From Chloroflexota bacterium (lineage in GTDB: Bacteria > Chloroflexota > Anaerolineae > Aggregatilineales > Phototrophicaceae), in assembly GCA_011523545.1 (NCBI GenBank), contig WTGN01000038.1, positions 1 through 40,314 on the forward strand: 40,314 bases of DNA, written 5' to 3'. How positions within the stretch are numbered: position 1 is the first letter of the stretch; each line of letters opens with the position of its first letter. The translations under genes were made by a program, and so were the position numbers. Under the pieces are notes generated by a model. It was not told where the DNA came from, did not search any database, and saw only the letters and a program-made list of their open reading frames with translations. Positions 1 to 7,731 of this stretch are shown here, piece by piece.

Positions 1-678
1 TGCGCCAGCGCGGTGGAAACCGACAACTTCGTCACCGAGGTCGGCACCAATCTCTATAGCATTGGGGCCACATTGGCGCAGTGGTTGATTGACACTGTTG
101 GAGCCGATGGCAATATCCTGATGATGACGGGCATCCCGGGCACGTCCACTTCCGACATCATGGAAGAAGGCGCCCTGGCTGTCTTCGATTCCTACGGCAT
201 TGAGCTGATGGACAAACAGCCTGGATTCTGGTCGCCAGCCGAAGGCAAGAAGATCATGGAGACCTGGCTGGCGCAGCACGGCGACGCGATCGATGGCATT
301 TGGTCCGGCGGCGCGCAAATGGTCCAGGGCATGATCAGCGCTTATGAGGATGCCGAATTGGATATACCGCCGATCGCCGGCGGTGAGATGCAGAATGGCT
401 TCCTGCGCTCGGCGATTGAGCACGGCTTCGAGTTCTACGCCTGGATGTATCCCAACGCGATGATCACGATCTGCCTGGATGCCGCCATTCAGATTCTGCA
501 GGGCGAGCCCATCCCGCGCTTCATCGACTTCGTCGACACGATGCCTGAAGCCCGTCCCTTCACTGATGCCGAGGCTGAGGATTATTACAGACCGAGATGG
601 AGCGACGATGTGCACGGTCCGGTCACCATGCCGGATGAGAAGCTGGCGGAGCTCGGCTTCCTGGTGGATGAAGAGTAA
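1..678 (+). CDS. Sugar ABC transporter substrate-binding protein, C-terminal part
   Basis: This is the 3' end of an extracytoplasmic sugar-binding protein gene. The frame is open from base 1, and the GTG at 13 is an internal codon, so the signal peptide and N-terminal lobe lie outside the window. What remains resembles the second half of a RbsB-like (Peripla_BP_4) protein. It has a segment of the type 'GNILMMTGIPGTSTSDIMEE', a helix-rich DGIWSGGAQM region, and a strand carrying PIAGGEMQNGF, as expected for the hinge and ligand cleft. The RbsA-like ATPase and RbsC-like permease follow on the same strand, which supports a CUT2-type importer. The ligand cannot be deduced. A family B hairpin starts 18 nt after the stop codon and a family A repeat lies before the next gene. 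Confidence 0.85.
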   Translation, partial: CASAVETDNFVTEVGTNLYSIGATLAQWLIDTVGADGNILMMTGIPGTSTSDIMEEGALAVFDSYGIELMDKQPGFWSPAEGKKIMETWLAQHGDAIDGIWSGGAQMVQGMISAYEDAELDIPPIAGGEMQNGFLRSAIEHGFEFYAWMYPNAMITICLDAAIQILQGEPIPRFIDFVDTMPEARPFTDAEAEDYYRPRWSDDVHGPVTMPDEKLAELGFLVDEE

Positions 679-696
679 GCCCGACCAAAAGAACTT

Positions 697-721
697 GTAG
701 GGGCGACTCGGTGAGTCGCCC
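697..721 (+). repeat. Family B hairpin repeat, copy 1
   Basis: GTAG precedes a perfect 9-bp inverted repeat, GGGCGACTC (701-709) and GAGTCGCCC (713-721), with the 3-nt loop GGT. It begins 18 nt after the stop of the binding-protein gene. No U-tract follows, so it is not a classical intrinsic terminator; it could be an mRNA 3'-end stabiliser or attenuator inside the transporter operon. Two related copies are at 34750-34773 and 34830-34854 on the other strand. Confidence 0.8.
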
Positions 722-765
722 GTCGACGCGCTGGATTCGCAATTCGGGCGAATAGGTGAACATTT

Positions 766-805
766 CCCCTCCCTGGTTTACCGGGGAGGGGTAAGGGGTG
801 GGGTA
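766..805 (+). repeat. Family A G-rich hairpin repeat, copy 1
   Basis: The arms are 766-776 (CCCCTCCCTGG) and 781-791 (CCGGGGAGGGG), around a TTTA loop. Two further G-tracts follow. The tracts 783-786, 788-791, 795-798 and 800-803 are separated by A, TAA and T, a four-tetrad G-quadruplex pattern with loops of 1, 3 and 1 nt. The element ends about 20 nt before the ATG of the RbsA-like ATPase and is on its sense strand. The other copies are at 12794, 20654, 26162 and 40244. Confidence 0.88.
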
Positions 806-825
806 TCGACGAATACATCCTGGAG

Positions 826-2310
826 ATGCGCAATATCTCCAAGTCATTTGCTGGTGTGCAAGCGTTGAAAGACGTCTCAATCCGCTGCAAGCCCGGCCAG
901 GTTTATGGGCTTGTGGGTGAGAATGGCGCCGGCAAATCGACTTTGATGAAGATCCTTGCCGGCGCGTACAAGGCGGATGCCGGCGAGATCATCTATAAGG
1001 GGCAGCGGCGCGAGGGGGCGTCGGCCGGCGACGTCATCGACAGCGGAATCAGCATCATCTACCAGGAGCTGGCGCTCGTGCCGCGCATGTCGGTTGCCGA
1101 GAATATCTTTCTCGGGCGCGAGCCGCAGCGCGCATTCGGGATACTGGATCTGAAATCGCTGCATGAACGCGCCGCCAAGCTGACCGCGCGCCTCGGCATT
1201 TCAATGGACACCGGCATGCCGGTCAGCGAGTTGACGGTCGCCCAGCGCCAATTGGTCGAGATCGCAAAAGCGCTGTCGCAAAACGCCGATCTGATCGTCA
1301 TGGATGAACCGTCGGCGATCCTTGCCGGCAGCGAACTGGACCAACTGTTCCGCATTATCACATCGCTGATCGCCCAGGGCGTCACCATTATTTATATCTC
1401 ACACCGGCTGGACGAGGTCTTTCGCATCGCCGATGAAGTGACGGTGCTCAAAGATGGCGAGTTGGTCGAGACGCGGCCCATTGATAAACTGGATCGTCAA
1501 ACGCTGGTTAAGCTCATGGTCGGGCGTCCGCTGGATGAAATCTTCCCGCAGACGGAGCACGAGCAGGGCGAGTTGGTCTTGGTCGCCAAGAATGTCTCCA
1601 CCGATACCATCCTCAAGGGGGCCAACCTGGAGCTGCACCGGGGCGAGATTCTGGGAGTTGCTGGCATGGTCGGTTCCGGCCGGACGGAGCTGGCGCGAGC
1701 GCTCTTCGGGGCCGATCCCTTGACCAGCGGAACGGTCTCGCTGGTTGGCGAAGCGGGCTCGCTCTGGAATACGCCGGCGAAGGCTATCGCATCGGGCTTG
1801 GTGCTGGTGCCGGAGGATCGCAAGTCGCACGGTCTGTTCACATCGTTATCGGTTCGCGTCAATATCACGCTGCCGATTCTCGCGCGGCTCACGCGCTTTG
1901 GCATATTGCAGAACCAGACGGAGGAGGAAATCGTCGAGGCGGCCCGAGAACGCCTGTCCATCGTGATGGCGTCGTCCGATCAGGAAACGCAGTATCTCAG
2001 CGGCGGCAATCAGCAGAAAGTCGTTCTGGCGAAATGGCTGGAGACGGATCCGGCCGTCGTCATCCTGGACGAACCGACACGCGGCGTGGATGTGGGGGCG
2101 AAATTCGAGATTTACCGCTTGATGCGCCAACTGAATGACCGCGGGATTGCGATAGTGATGATCTCGTCTGAGCTGCCGGAGGTGATCGGCATGAGCGATC
2201 GCATTCTGGTGATGAACAACGGTCGCATCGTAGGCGAGGTTGCTCGGGAAGAAGCGACCGAAGCCGGCATCATCGAGCTCGCGACTATGGCAGGCGCGGG
2301 GGCGAATTAG
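826..2310 (+). CDS. Sugar ABC transporter ATP-binding protein, RbsA/MglA-like (two NBDs)
   Basis: A 494-aa fused double ATPase of the CUT2 sugar importer family, the usual length for RbsA. The first domain has Walker A GENGAGKST near residue 30, an ABC signature starting SELTVAQRQL and Walker B LIVMDEPS. The second has a degenerate Walker A (GMVGSGRTEL), a strong signature (LSGGNQQKVVLAKW) and Walker B VVILDEPTRGVD. One good and one degenerate site is typical of the family. The ATG at 826 is the only standard start nearby. The frame stays open upstream to a TGA at 757, and the codons before the ATG encode EYILE, which resembles the usual family N-terminus. The native start may therefore have been disrupted by the repeat ending at 805, or initiation may use a non-ATG codon. 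The permease gene follows after 1 nt. Confidence 0.9.
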   Translation: MRNISKSFAGVQALKDVSIRCKPGQVYGLVGENGAGKSTLMKILAGAYKADAGEIIYKGQRREGASAGDVIDSGISIIYQELALVPRMSVAENIFLGREPQRAFGILDLKSLHERAAKLTARLGISMDTGMPVSELTVAQRQLVEIAKALSQNADLIVMDEPSAILAGSELDQLFRIITSLIAQGVTIIYISHRLDEVFRIADEVTVLKDGELVETRPIDKLDRQTLVKLMVGRPLDEIFPQTEHEQGELVLVAKNVSTDTILKGANLELHRGEILGVAGMVGSGRTELARALFGADPLTSGTVSLVGEAGSLWNTPAKAIASGLVLVPEDRKSHGLFTSLSVRVNITLPILARLTRFGILQNQTEEEIVEAARERLSIVMASSDQETQYLSGGNQQKVVLAKWLETDPAVVILDEPTRGVDVGAKFEIYRLMRQLNDRGIAIVMISSELPEVIGMSDRILVMNNGRIVGEVAREEATEAGIIELATMAGAGAN

Positions 2311-2311
2311 C

Positions 2312-3286
2312 ATGGGTATTTCGGCGCGTCTCTTTGGCGGACTTTCCGCTTCGCAGCGTCTCTTTCTGCGGCGCTATGGGCCCATCTTCGCGGTTTATGG
2401 ATTCATCGTTGTATTGTTCATCATCGGCGCGACGCAATCCGAGCGCTTCCTGACGGTGCGGAATCTTACCAATGTAGCCCGCCAATCCGCCTTCCTTGGC
2501 ATCGTCGCCCTGGGCCAGATGCTCGTCATTTTGACCGCCGGCATAGACCTGTCAATCGGCTCGCTGGTGAAGCTGTCGATTCTGGTCTCCGCCATCGTGA
2601 TGAATGGCGAGACGAACAATCAGGGCGCGGCCATCGCGGCGACGCTGGGCTTGGGCTTGCTGGTCGGCCTCATTCATGGCTTTCTCGTCAACGAAGTGAA
2701 GATCGCGCCATTTATCGTCACCTTGGCTTCGCTTGGCATTTTGCGCGGCGTCAGCCTTAGCATTTCCACATCGCCGGTGGGGTCGGCCAGCCGTCCATTT
2801 ATCATGTTTTATGTGCAGAAGATCGGGCCGATCCCGGTCATCGCAGTCATTTTTGCCCTGCTGCTTGTGCTCACGGCGCTGCTGCTGCGTTACACCGCTT
2901 TCGGCAAATACCTGTATGCCGTCGGCGGCAACATCGAAGTGGCGCATCTTTCCGGCGTGCCGGTGAAGCTGACGCGCTACGGGGTCTACGTGATTTGCAG
3001 CATCAGCGCCTCAATCACGGGCTTGCTCTGGCTGTCGCGCATGGGCGTGGGCGACCCGGCAATCGGCGATGGCGTCGAGCTGCAAGCGATCACGGCGGTC
3101 ATCATCGGCGGCACCAGTCTCTTCGGCGGCCGCGGCACCGTCATCGGCACGCTGGGTGGCGTGCTGCTGCTTGGCGTCACCGCGAATCTGCTGGTCATGC
3201 TGGGCGTCAATCAATTTGTGCAGGGTCTGATTCAAGGCATCATCATTGTCGCCGCGGTTGCGCTTTACAAGCAGGAAGGGGATTAA
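2312..3286 (+). CDS. Sugar ABC transporter permease, RbsC-like
   Basis: A 324-aa integral membrane permease of the BPD_transp_2 (RbsC/AraH) type. Hydrophobic segments run through the whole length. The conserved motif with GQMLVILTAGIDLSIGS, near residues 67-83, is the hallmark of this family, and the region starting AVIIGGTSLFGGRGTV is the typical cytoplasmic loop. A longer in-frame ORF starts at 2240 inside the ATPase gene. The ATG at 2312, 1 nt after the ATPase stop, gives a normal permease N-terminus and implies translational coupling. With the upstream ATPase and binding protein it completes a CUT2 importer with a single permease, presumably acting as a homodimer. The substrate is unknown. 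Confidence 0.9.
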   Translation: MGISARLFGGLSASQRLFLRRYGPIFAVYGFIVVLFIIGATQSERFLTVRNLTNVARQSAFLGIVALGQMLVILTAGIDLSIGSLVKLSILVSAIVMNGETNNQGAAIAATLGLGLLVGLIHGFLVNEVKIAPFIVTLASLGILRGVSLSISTSPVGSASRPFIMFYVQKIGPIPVIAVIFALLLVLTALLLRYTAFGKYLYAVGGNIEVAHLSGVPVKLTRYGVYVICSISASITGLLWLSRMGVGDPAIGDGVELQAITAVIIGGTSLFGGRGTVIGTLGGVLLLGVTANLLVMLGVNQFVQGLIQGIIIVAAVALYKQEGD

Positions 3287-3291
3287 CTTCT

Positions 3292-4449
3292 ATGACCATC
3301 CGCGCCGGGCGCCCCGCAGTGCGCGCGCTCCAGCCGAGCTTGATTCGCAAGCTGGCCAATGCCGGCATCGGCCGGACCGACATCATTCCGCTTTGGTTTG
3401 GCGAGCCGGACAAGCCCACGCCCGAGTTTATACGCCAAGCCGCCAAGGACGCCATCGACGAAGGGCAGACTTTCTACCAGCCGAGCCGCGGCATCATCGA
3501 ATTGCGCGCCGCGCTGGCGGACTATACCAACCGCCTTTACGGCGCCAGCTTCACGCCGGAAAACATCGTCGTCACGCCGTCCGGCATGACGGCGCTGTCG
3601 GTCGCCTTGCAGTGCATGATCGCTGATGGCGCCGCCCTGGTCCTGCCGTCGCCGGTCTGGCCAAATTTTGCTGGCTCTGCCGAGATACTTGGCGCCGAGG
3701 TCGTTCGCGTCCCGATTCGGCCGCGCGCTGGCGTCTGGTCGCTTGACCTCGATGAGCTCTTCGCCGCCTGTCCGGCTCATACCGGCGCGCTAGCGATAAA
3801 TTCGCCAAACAACCCGACCGGCTGGATGTTGGAGGACGACGAGCAACGGCGTATCATCGACTTCTGCCGCGAGCGCGATATCTGGTTGATCGCTGACGAA
3901 GTTTACAATCGGATCGTCTACGACCGGGCGCGCGCGCCGAGCTTCGCCGACAAGGTCACCGACGATGACAAATACCTGATCGTCAACAGCTTCTCGAAGT
4001 CCTGGGCGATGACGGGCTGGCGCCTGGGCTGGCTGACCGCGCCTGAGTCCCTGGCTGAAACTTTGGGGTCGGTTAGCGAGTTCAATTTCTCCTGTGTGTT
4101 CGCCCCGGTGCAGGCCGCCGGCATCACCGCCTTGCAGCTGGGCGAACCGTTCATCCGCGAGTCGGTGGCGCGTTATCGCTCGGCGCTGGAGGCTGTCGAG
4201 CGGCGCTTCGCCGAATTGCCGCGCGTTACTTTCCCCAAGCCGCGGGCGACATTCTACGCTTTCTTTGCTGTCGATGGCGTGGCGGACAGCTACGCTTTTG
4301 CCGAGAAAGTCCTGCGCGAAACCGGCGTTGGCTTGGCGCCGGGCGCGGCTTTCGGCCCCCAGGGCGAGGGTTATTTGCGGCTTTGCTTCGCCGCCGATGT
4401 CGCGCTGCTGGAGCGGGCGCTGTCGCAGATGAGGCCCCTGCTAAGCTAA
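3292..4449 (+). CDS. PLP-dependent aminotransferase, class I/II fold
   Basis: A 385-aa fold-type I aminotransferase (AspC/AlaA-like). Visible family motifs are YQPSRGIIELR near residues 63-73, NSPNNPTGW (the substrate/PLP pocket asparagine), LIADEVYNRIVYD, and the Schiff-base lysine in NSFSKSWAMTGWRLGW near residue 237. The C-terminal small domain ends with a GEGYLRLCFA strand. It transfers an amino group between an amino acid and a 2-oxo acid in the cytoplasm; the specific substrate cannot be read. The ATG at 3292 is 5 nt after the permease stop, so it belongs to the transporter transcription unit. The longer frame starting at 2995 is an overlap artefact. Confidence 0.92.
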   Translation: MTIRAGRPAVRALQPSLIRKLANAGIGRTDIIPLWFGEPDKPTPEFIRQAAKDAIDEGQTFYQPSRGIIELRAALADYTNRLYGASFTPENIVVTPSGMTALSVALQCMIADGAALVLPSPVWPNFAGSAEILGAEVVRVPIRPRAGVWSLDLDELFAACPAHTGALAINSPNNPTGWMLEDDEQRRIIDFCRERDIWLIADEVYNRIVYDRARAPSFADKVTDDDKYLIVNSFSKSWAMTGWRLGWLTAPESLAETLGSVSEFNFSCVFAPVQAAGITALQLGEPFIRESVARYRSALEAVERRFAELPRVTFPKPRATFYAFFAVDGVADSYAFAEKVLRETGVGLAPGAAFGPQGEGYLRLCFAADVALLERALSQMRPLLS

Positions 4450-4663
4450 TTGCGTTGCCTGTGCAGGCAGGAGTCGGATCGTTCATAATAACAATTCCAC
4501 GAAAACCACAGTTTGTAGACATACGCGCGATAATGCCGCCGCCCACGCAAATCGATTCGCCCTTTGCCGCATTCCATATCGGCGAAGAATACAGAGGCGA
4601 GGCGGTGACACGGGCCCGCGTTAGGGCTTGCGGCTTAGACATGCGCTCAGGAGGCGATTAATC
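4450..4663. other. Intergenic spacer before the aldolase gene
   Basis: This 214-nt spacer has a short palindrome (GCCTGTGCAGGC, 4457-4468) with no U-tract, and a locally AT-richer stretch around 4480-4525. I could not find a -35/-10 pair with proper spacing. Open frames through it lack family similarity and a ribosome site. The only clear signal is the AGGAGG at 4649-4654 that serves the next gene. Confidence 0.5.
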
Positions 4664-5440
4664 ATGAGAAAGAGCAAGGTGCTGGCGAAATGGCGGGCGG
4701 GCGAATTCGCGCGCGTTTGCGGCCTGGGGCATGTTATCCCCTTCTACATCAAACACGCGGCGCAGAACAAATACGACGGCATCTGGCTTGACCTGGAGCA
4801 TCGCAATTTCGACCCGCGAGAAGTGCAGCACTTGCTGGCGCTCTGCCAACTGTACGACATCGATTGCATGGTGCGGCCGCCGACCGTGCAGCGAAGCCGA
4901 CTCTACCGTTATCTGGAGGATGGCGCGGCCGGCTTGATGATCCCCTTTGTATCGGATGCGGCGATGGCGCGCGAGATCGTTGCGGCGACCAAGTACCCGC
5001 CCCTGGGCAACCGCGGGCTGGATGGCGCTGGCCTGGACGCCGGCTTTGGCTTTGACAGCTGGCGGCCCGGCAGCACATATATAAAGGACGCCAATCGCGA
5101 GACTTTTATCGTGGCGCAGATCGAGACGCCCGAAGCGGTGGCGAATGTCGACGAAATCGCGGCCGTTGACGGGATAGATGCGCTGTTCGTCGGCCCGGCG
5201 GATTTGGGCTTGCGGCTGGAGGCCTTCCCGTCATTCGGCATGAGCGTTGATGATGCCGTCGCCAGGGTAGCGGGCGCGGCCAAGCGGCATCGCAAAGTCT
5301 GGGCGCGGACCGCAAGCTCCATTGAAGAAGTGGACGAATATCGCCGGCAAGGGTCGCTCATGATTCCACATGGCAGCGACTTCGCGCTCTCCGGCCTTCT
5401 GAAAACGGCGGGGGAAGAACTTGACGCTATGCTCGGCTGA
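4664..5440 (+). CDS. HpcH/HpaI-family aldolase (2-oxo-acid aldolase)
   Basis: A 258-aa class II (divalent-metal, pyruvate-type) aldolase of the HpcH/HpaI/citrate-lyase-beta barrel family. Visible motifs are GIWLDLEHRNFD near residues 38-49, a metal-ligand glutamate in AQIETPEAVAN, and VDALFVGPADL-like IDALFVGPADLGL. Such enzymes reversibly cleave 2-keto-3-deoxy sugar acids or 4-hydroxy-2-oxo acids to pyruvate plus an aldehyde. The ATG at 4664 was chosen because a full AGGAGG (4649-4654) lies 9 nt upstream; the earlier ATG at 4628 has none. Its position behind a sugar importer suggests a sugar-acid degradation step, but no dehydratase or dehydrogenase partner is present here. Confidence 0.88.
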   Translation: MRKSKVLAKWRAGEFARVCGLGHVIPFYIKHAAQNKYDGIWLDLEHRNFDPREVQHLLALCQLYDIDCMVRPPTVQRSRLYRYLEDGAAGLMIPFVSDAAMAREIVAATKYPPLGNRGLDGAGLDAGFGFDSWRPGSTYIKDANRETFIVAQIETPEAVANVDEIAAVDGIDALFVGPADLGLRLEAFPSFGMSVDDAVARVAGAAKRHRKVWARTASSIEEVDEYRRQGSLMIPHGSDFALSGLLKTAGEELDAMLG

Positions 5441-5457
5441 GGAACTGGCGCGGCCGC

Positions 5458-6531
5458 TCAGGTCCAGGCGCGGTAAAGCAGGCGCAGCCAGTTGTCTCGC
5501 ATGATGTTCTTGATGTCAACGGCGTCATAACCGCGCGCCGACAGCATCGCCGGCAGCCGCTGGAAATCGGCAATCGTATCGAGATCGCAGGGCGATTGCT
5601 CGCGACCAAACCCGCCGTCGAGATCGCTGCCGATGGCGGCATGGCGGCTGCTGCCGGCGAGTTGGCAAATGTGGTCAATGTGATCGACGACGTTCTCGAT
5701 GAAAACGCCTTCGTTGCTGTCGCCGCGAATGAAGCCTGGTTTCAGCATCCAGATATCGAAGGCGGCGCCGACCACGCCATCGCGCTCAATGATGAGCTTC
5801 AATTGTTCGTCGCTGAATTGACGCTGATGCGGTACCAGCGCGCGGCAGTTGTTGTGGCTGGCCAGGACGAGCCCATCGTAGATCTTCACCGCTTGCCAAA
5901 AGGCCTCGTCGCTGAAGTGCGTCAGGTCGAGCAGCATGCCCAGGCGCGTCATCTCCCGCAGAAGCGGCTCGCCCAATGCGCTGAGCCCGAGCTCGCTGCC
6001 GGTGCCGCCGGCGTATCGGCCAGGCCCGTAATGCGTCGGGCCGAGCAAGCGCAAGCCGGCCGCCCACCAGGCTTCAAGCTGCGCCGGGTCACGAATGGGG
6101 TCGGCGCTTTCCATGCTGAGCACGAAACCCAAAGGCGGCGTCGCGGGCGGGTCGGCGCCCCCGGCTTCCCAGGCTTCCCACTCGGCGATATGCGCGCGCA
6201 GGCTCTCAGCGTCCTCAATAATGCGCGCCTGGCCATCCATTTCCAGCGCGCGATAATAAGCCAACTGACCCTTGGCGACGCCATAGGCTTGCGCCTGTGA
6301 GCCGTAATCGAGGTATTCGACTTTGCGCCCGGTGGCGCGCGCCAGCATCGTCACGAAGCCGAGAGCGATGCGCCCGCGCCGCATATCGGGCAGCGAAACC
6401 GTGTTCTGGGCGCGTCCCTTGCCGGGAACGCCGACTTCCGTCGCCCGAATGGTATAGGCTGACTCTTGCAGGTTGCGGTTCCATTGCAGGGCAGTCCAGG
6501 CCAGGTCCAGATGGGCGTCGATTATCAGCAT
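5458..6531 (-). CDS. Membrane dipeptidase-like peptidase, family M19
   Basis: A 357-aa zinc dipeptidase of the renal dipeptidase (M19) family, in the amidohydrolase superfamily. The metal ligands are recognisable: HxD in IIDAHLDLAW near residues 3-12, the bridging glutamate in LSMESADPI, His in LLDLTHFSDEAFW, His in LASHNNCRAL, and the acidic GSDLDGGFG near the end. The family hydrolyses dipeptides, including those with a D-residue at the C-terminal side. No signal peptide is seen, so it is probably cytoplasmic. It is the last gene of the pdxS unit, 53 nt after a gene for a D-amino-acid-type PLP enzyme, which fits D-amino-acid-containing peptide turnover. A GGAG about 8 nt upstream supports the start. 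Confidence 0.9.
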   Translation of the reverse strand: MLIIDAHLDLAWTALQWNRNLQESAYTIRATEVGVPGKGRAQNTVSLPDMRRGRIALGFVTMLARATGRKVEYLDYGSQAQAYGVAKGQLAYYRALEMDGQARIIEDAESLRAHIAEWEAWEAGGADPPATPPLGFVLSMESADPIRDPAQLEAWWAAGLRLLGPTHYGPGRYAGGTGSELGLSALGEPLLREMTRLGMLLDLTHFSDEAFWQAVKIYDGLVLASHNNCRALVPHQRQFSDEQLKLIIERDGVVGAAFDIWMLKPGFIRGDSNEGVFIENVVDHIDHICQLAGSSRHAAIGSDLDGGFGREQSPCDLDTIADFQRLPAMLSARGYDAVDIKNIMRDNWLRLLYRAWT

Positions 6532-6584
6532 TTGGCTGCTCCAGGCGCTTGTCTAGGTATGCTGCCGGCTGGCCGCCGCTGTGA

Positions 6585-7637
6585 TCACCAGACCATGCCG
6601 CGGGCGGCGACATCCCAAATTACTTCGACGCGGTCGCCGCGAACGCCAAAGAGCTGGTTGTGCAAGTTGGTGACCACGCAGGTGTGCACGGGGATGATAT
6701 GCACGGTTTCGCCGACCGCGGGCAGGCTGGGGCAGGCGCTGCAATCGACGTAGCCATGCTCCTCATTGACTTTGTGCAGGCGCGCCGCTGGATACTCAAC
6801 GATGTGCCCGAATTGCCCATCGTTCGTCTCCGAGTGAATCGCCTTGCTGCCGCTGTCAAGGATGACGCGCTCCGGCTCATTGGCGCTGACCACGGTCGCG
6901 CGCACCCGCATGGCGACCTGGTCAAAGCCGGTGTAGTCGGCAACGACGCAATTCCAATCCCAGAAGATCGAGGTGCCAACCCGCAGCTCAGTCAACTCGG
7001 GCAGCAAATGGGCGTCCCTGCTGGCGCCGCTGCCGCCGCCGCTAACCGTCTCCACCGCGATGCCGGCATCGGCGAACAAGGCGAGCGTCTCAAGCAAGCG
7101 CGGGCGAATCGCCGCGTCAGACGGGTAGATCATCAAGCCGGCGAAATGCAGACCGTCCGCCGCTTTAATGCGCCGCGCCAACTCAAGCGCGGCCTGCGGC
7201 GTTGTGCCCGTCCGTTGATTGAGCGAGACGAGCTCCACCATCATCTTGATGGAGGCGCCCGCTTCCCGCGCTGCCTCGGCAATGCCATCGATTACCGGCT
7301 GGCTGTCGACCGTGACCGTGACTTCCGCCCGTTTGGCCAAGGCTGCGAGGCGCCGCGTCTTGCGCTTGCCCACGATATTGTAGGGGATCTGTATGTCGTC
7401 GAAGCCGGCATCGGCGAATACTTCCGCCTCGCTGACCTTCTGGCAGGCAATGCCGACGGCGCCGGCCTCAATTTGACGGCGGGCGATATCGGGGATCTTG
7501 TGCGTCTTGATATGCGGCCGGAACTGGATGCCGAGGTCGTCACAGCGCGCCTGCATAACGGCGATATTCCGCTCCATTTTGTCCAGGTCGATGAGGACGC
7601 TCGGCGTTTCCAGGTCGCTTACATAAGAAATCGACAC
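6585..7637 (-). CDS. D-serine dehydratase / D-threonine aldolase-like PLP enzyme
   Basis: A 350-aa fold-type III (alanine-racemase-like) PLP enzyme. The N-terminal barrel has TPSVLIDLDKMERNI and RPHIKTHK, where Lys44 is the likely Schiff-base lysine. The C-terminal domain carries the metal site in VHTCVVTNLHNQ, with His318 and Cys320. An H-x-C pair is the zinc signature of the DSD1/D-serine-dehydratase side of the family, while D-threonine aldolases are usually described with H-x-D. The start is a GTG at 7637 with an AAGGGA-type ribosome site upstream. PLP synthase (pdxS) precedes it and a dipeptidase follows, so cofactor supply and D-amino acid use sit in one unit. Activity on D-Ser, D-Thr or a beta-hydroxy-D-aspartate cannot be separated by eye. 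Confidence 0.82.
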   Translation of the reverse strand: MSISYVSDLETPSVLIDLDKMERNIAVMQARCDDLGIQFRPHIKTHKIPDIARRQIEAGAVGIACQKVSEAEVFADAGFDDIQIPYNIVGKRKTRRLAALAKRAEVTVTVDSQPVIDGIAEAAREAGASIKMMVELVSLNQRTGTTPQAALELARRIKAADGLHFAGLMIYPSDAAIRPRLLETLALFADAGIAVETVSGGGSGASRDAHLLPELTELRVGTSIFWDWNCVVADYTGFDQVAMRVRATVVSANEPERVILDSGSKAIHSETNDGQFGHIVEYPAARLHKVNEEHGYVDCSACPSLPAVGETVHIIPVHTCVVTNLHNQLFGVRGDRVEVIWDVAARGMVW

Positions 7638-7731
7638 GATGGCTTTCCCTTGTTTTACGAATGATGTCGGGGTTTATCCGCTTCCGACAAACAATGAGTC
7701 AAAGGCCCCTGCTGATTGCTGGGGCGCAAGT

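Noticed and set aside
4457..4468. Palindrome GCCTGTGCAGGC after the aminotransferase gene
   Set aside because: Too short and without a U-tract, so I do not call it a terminator or an operator.
4383..4661. A 92-codon plus-strand frame over the aldolase leader
   Set aside because: It overlaps the aminotransferase end in another frame, has no ribosome site and no family similarity.
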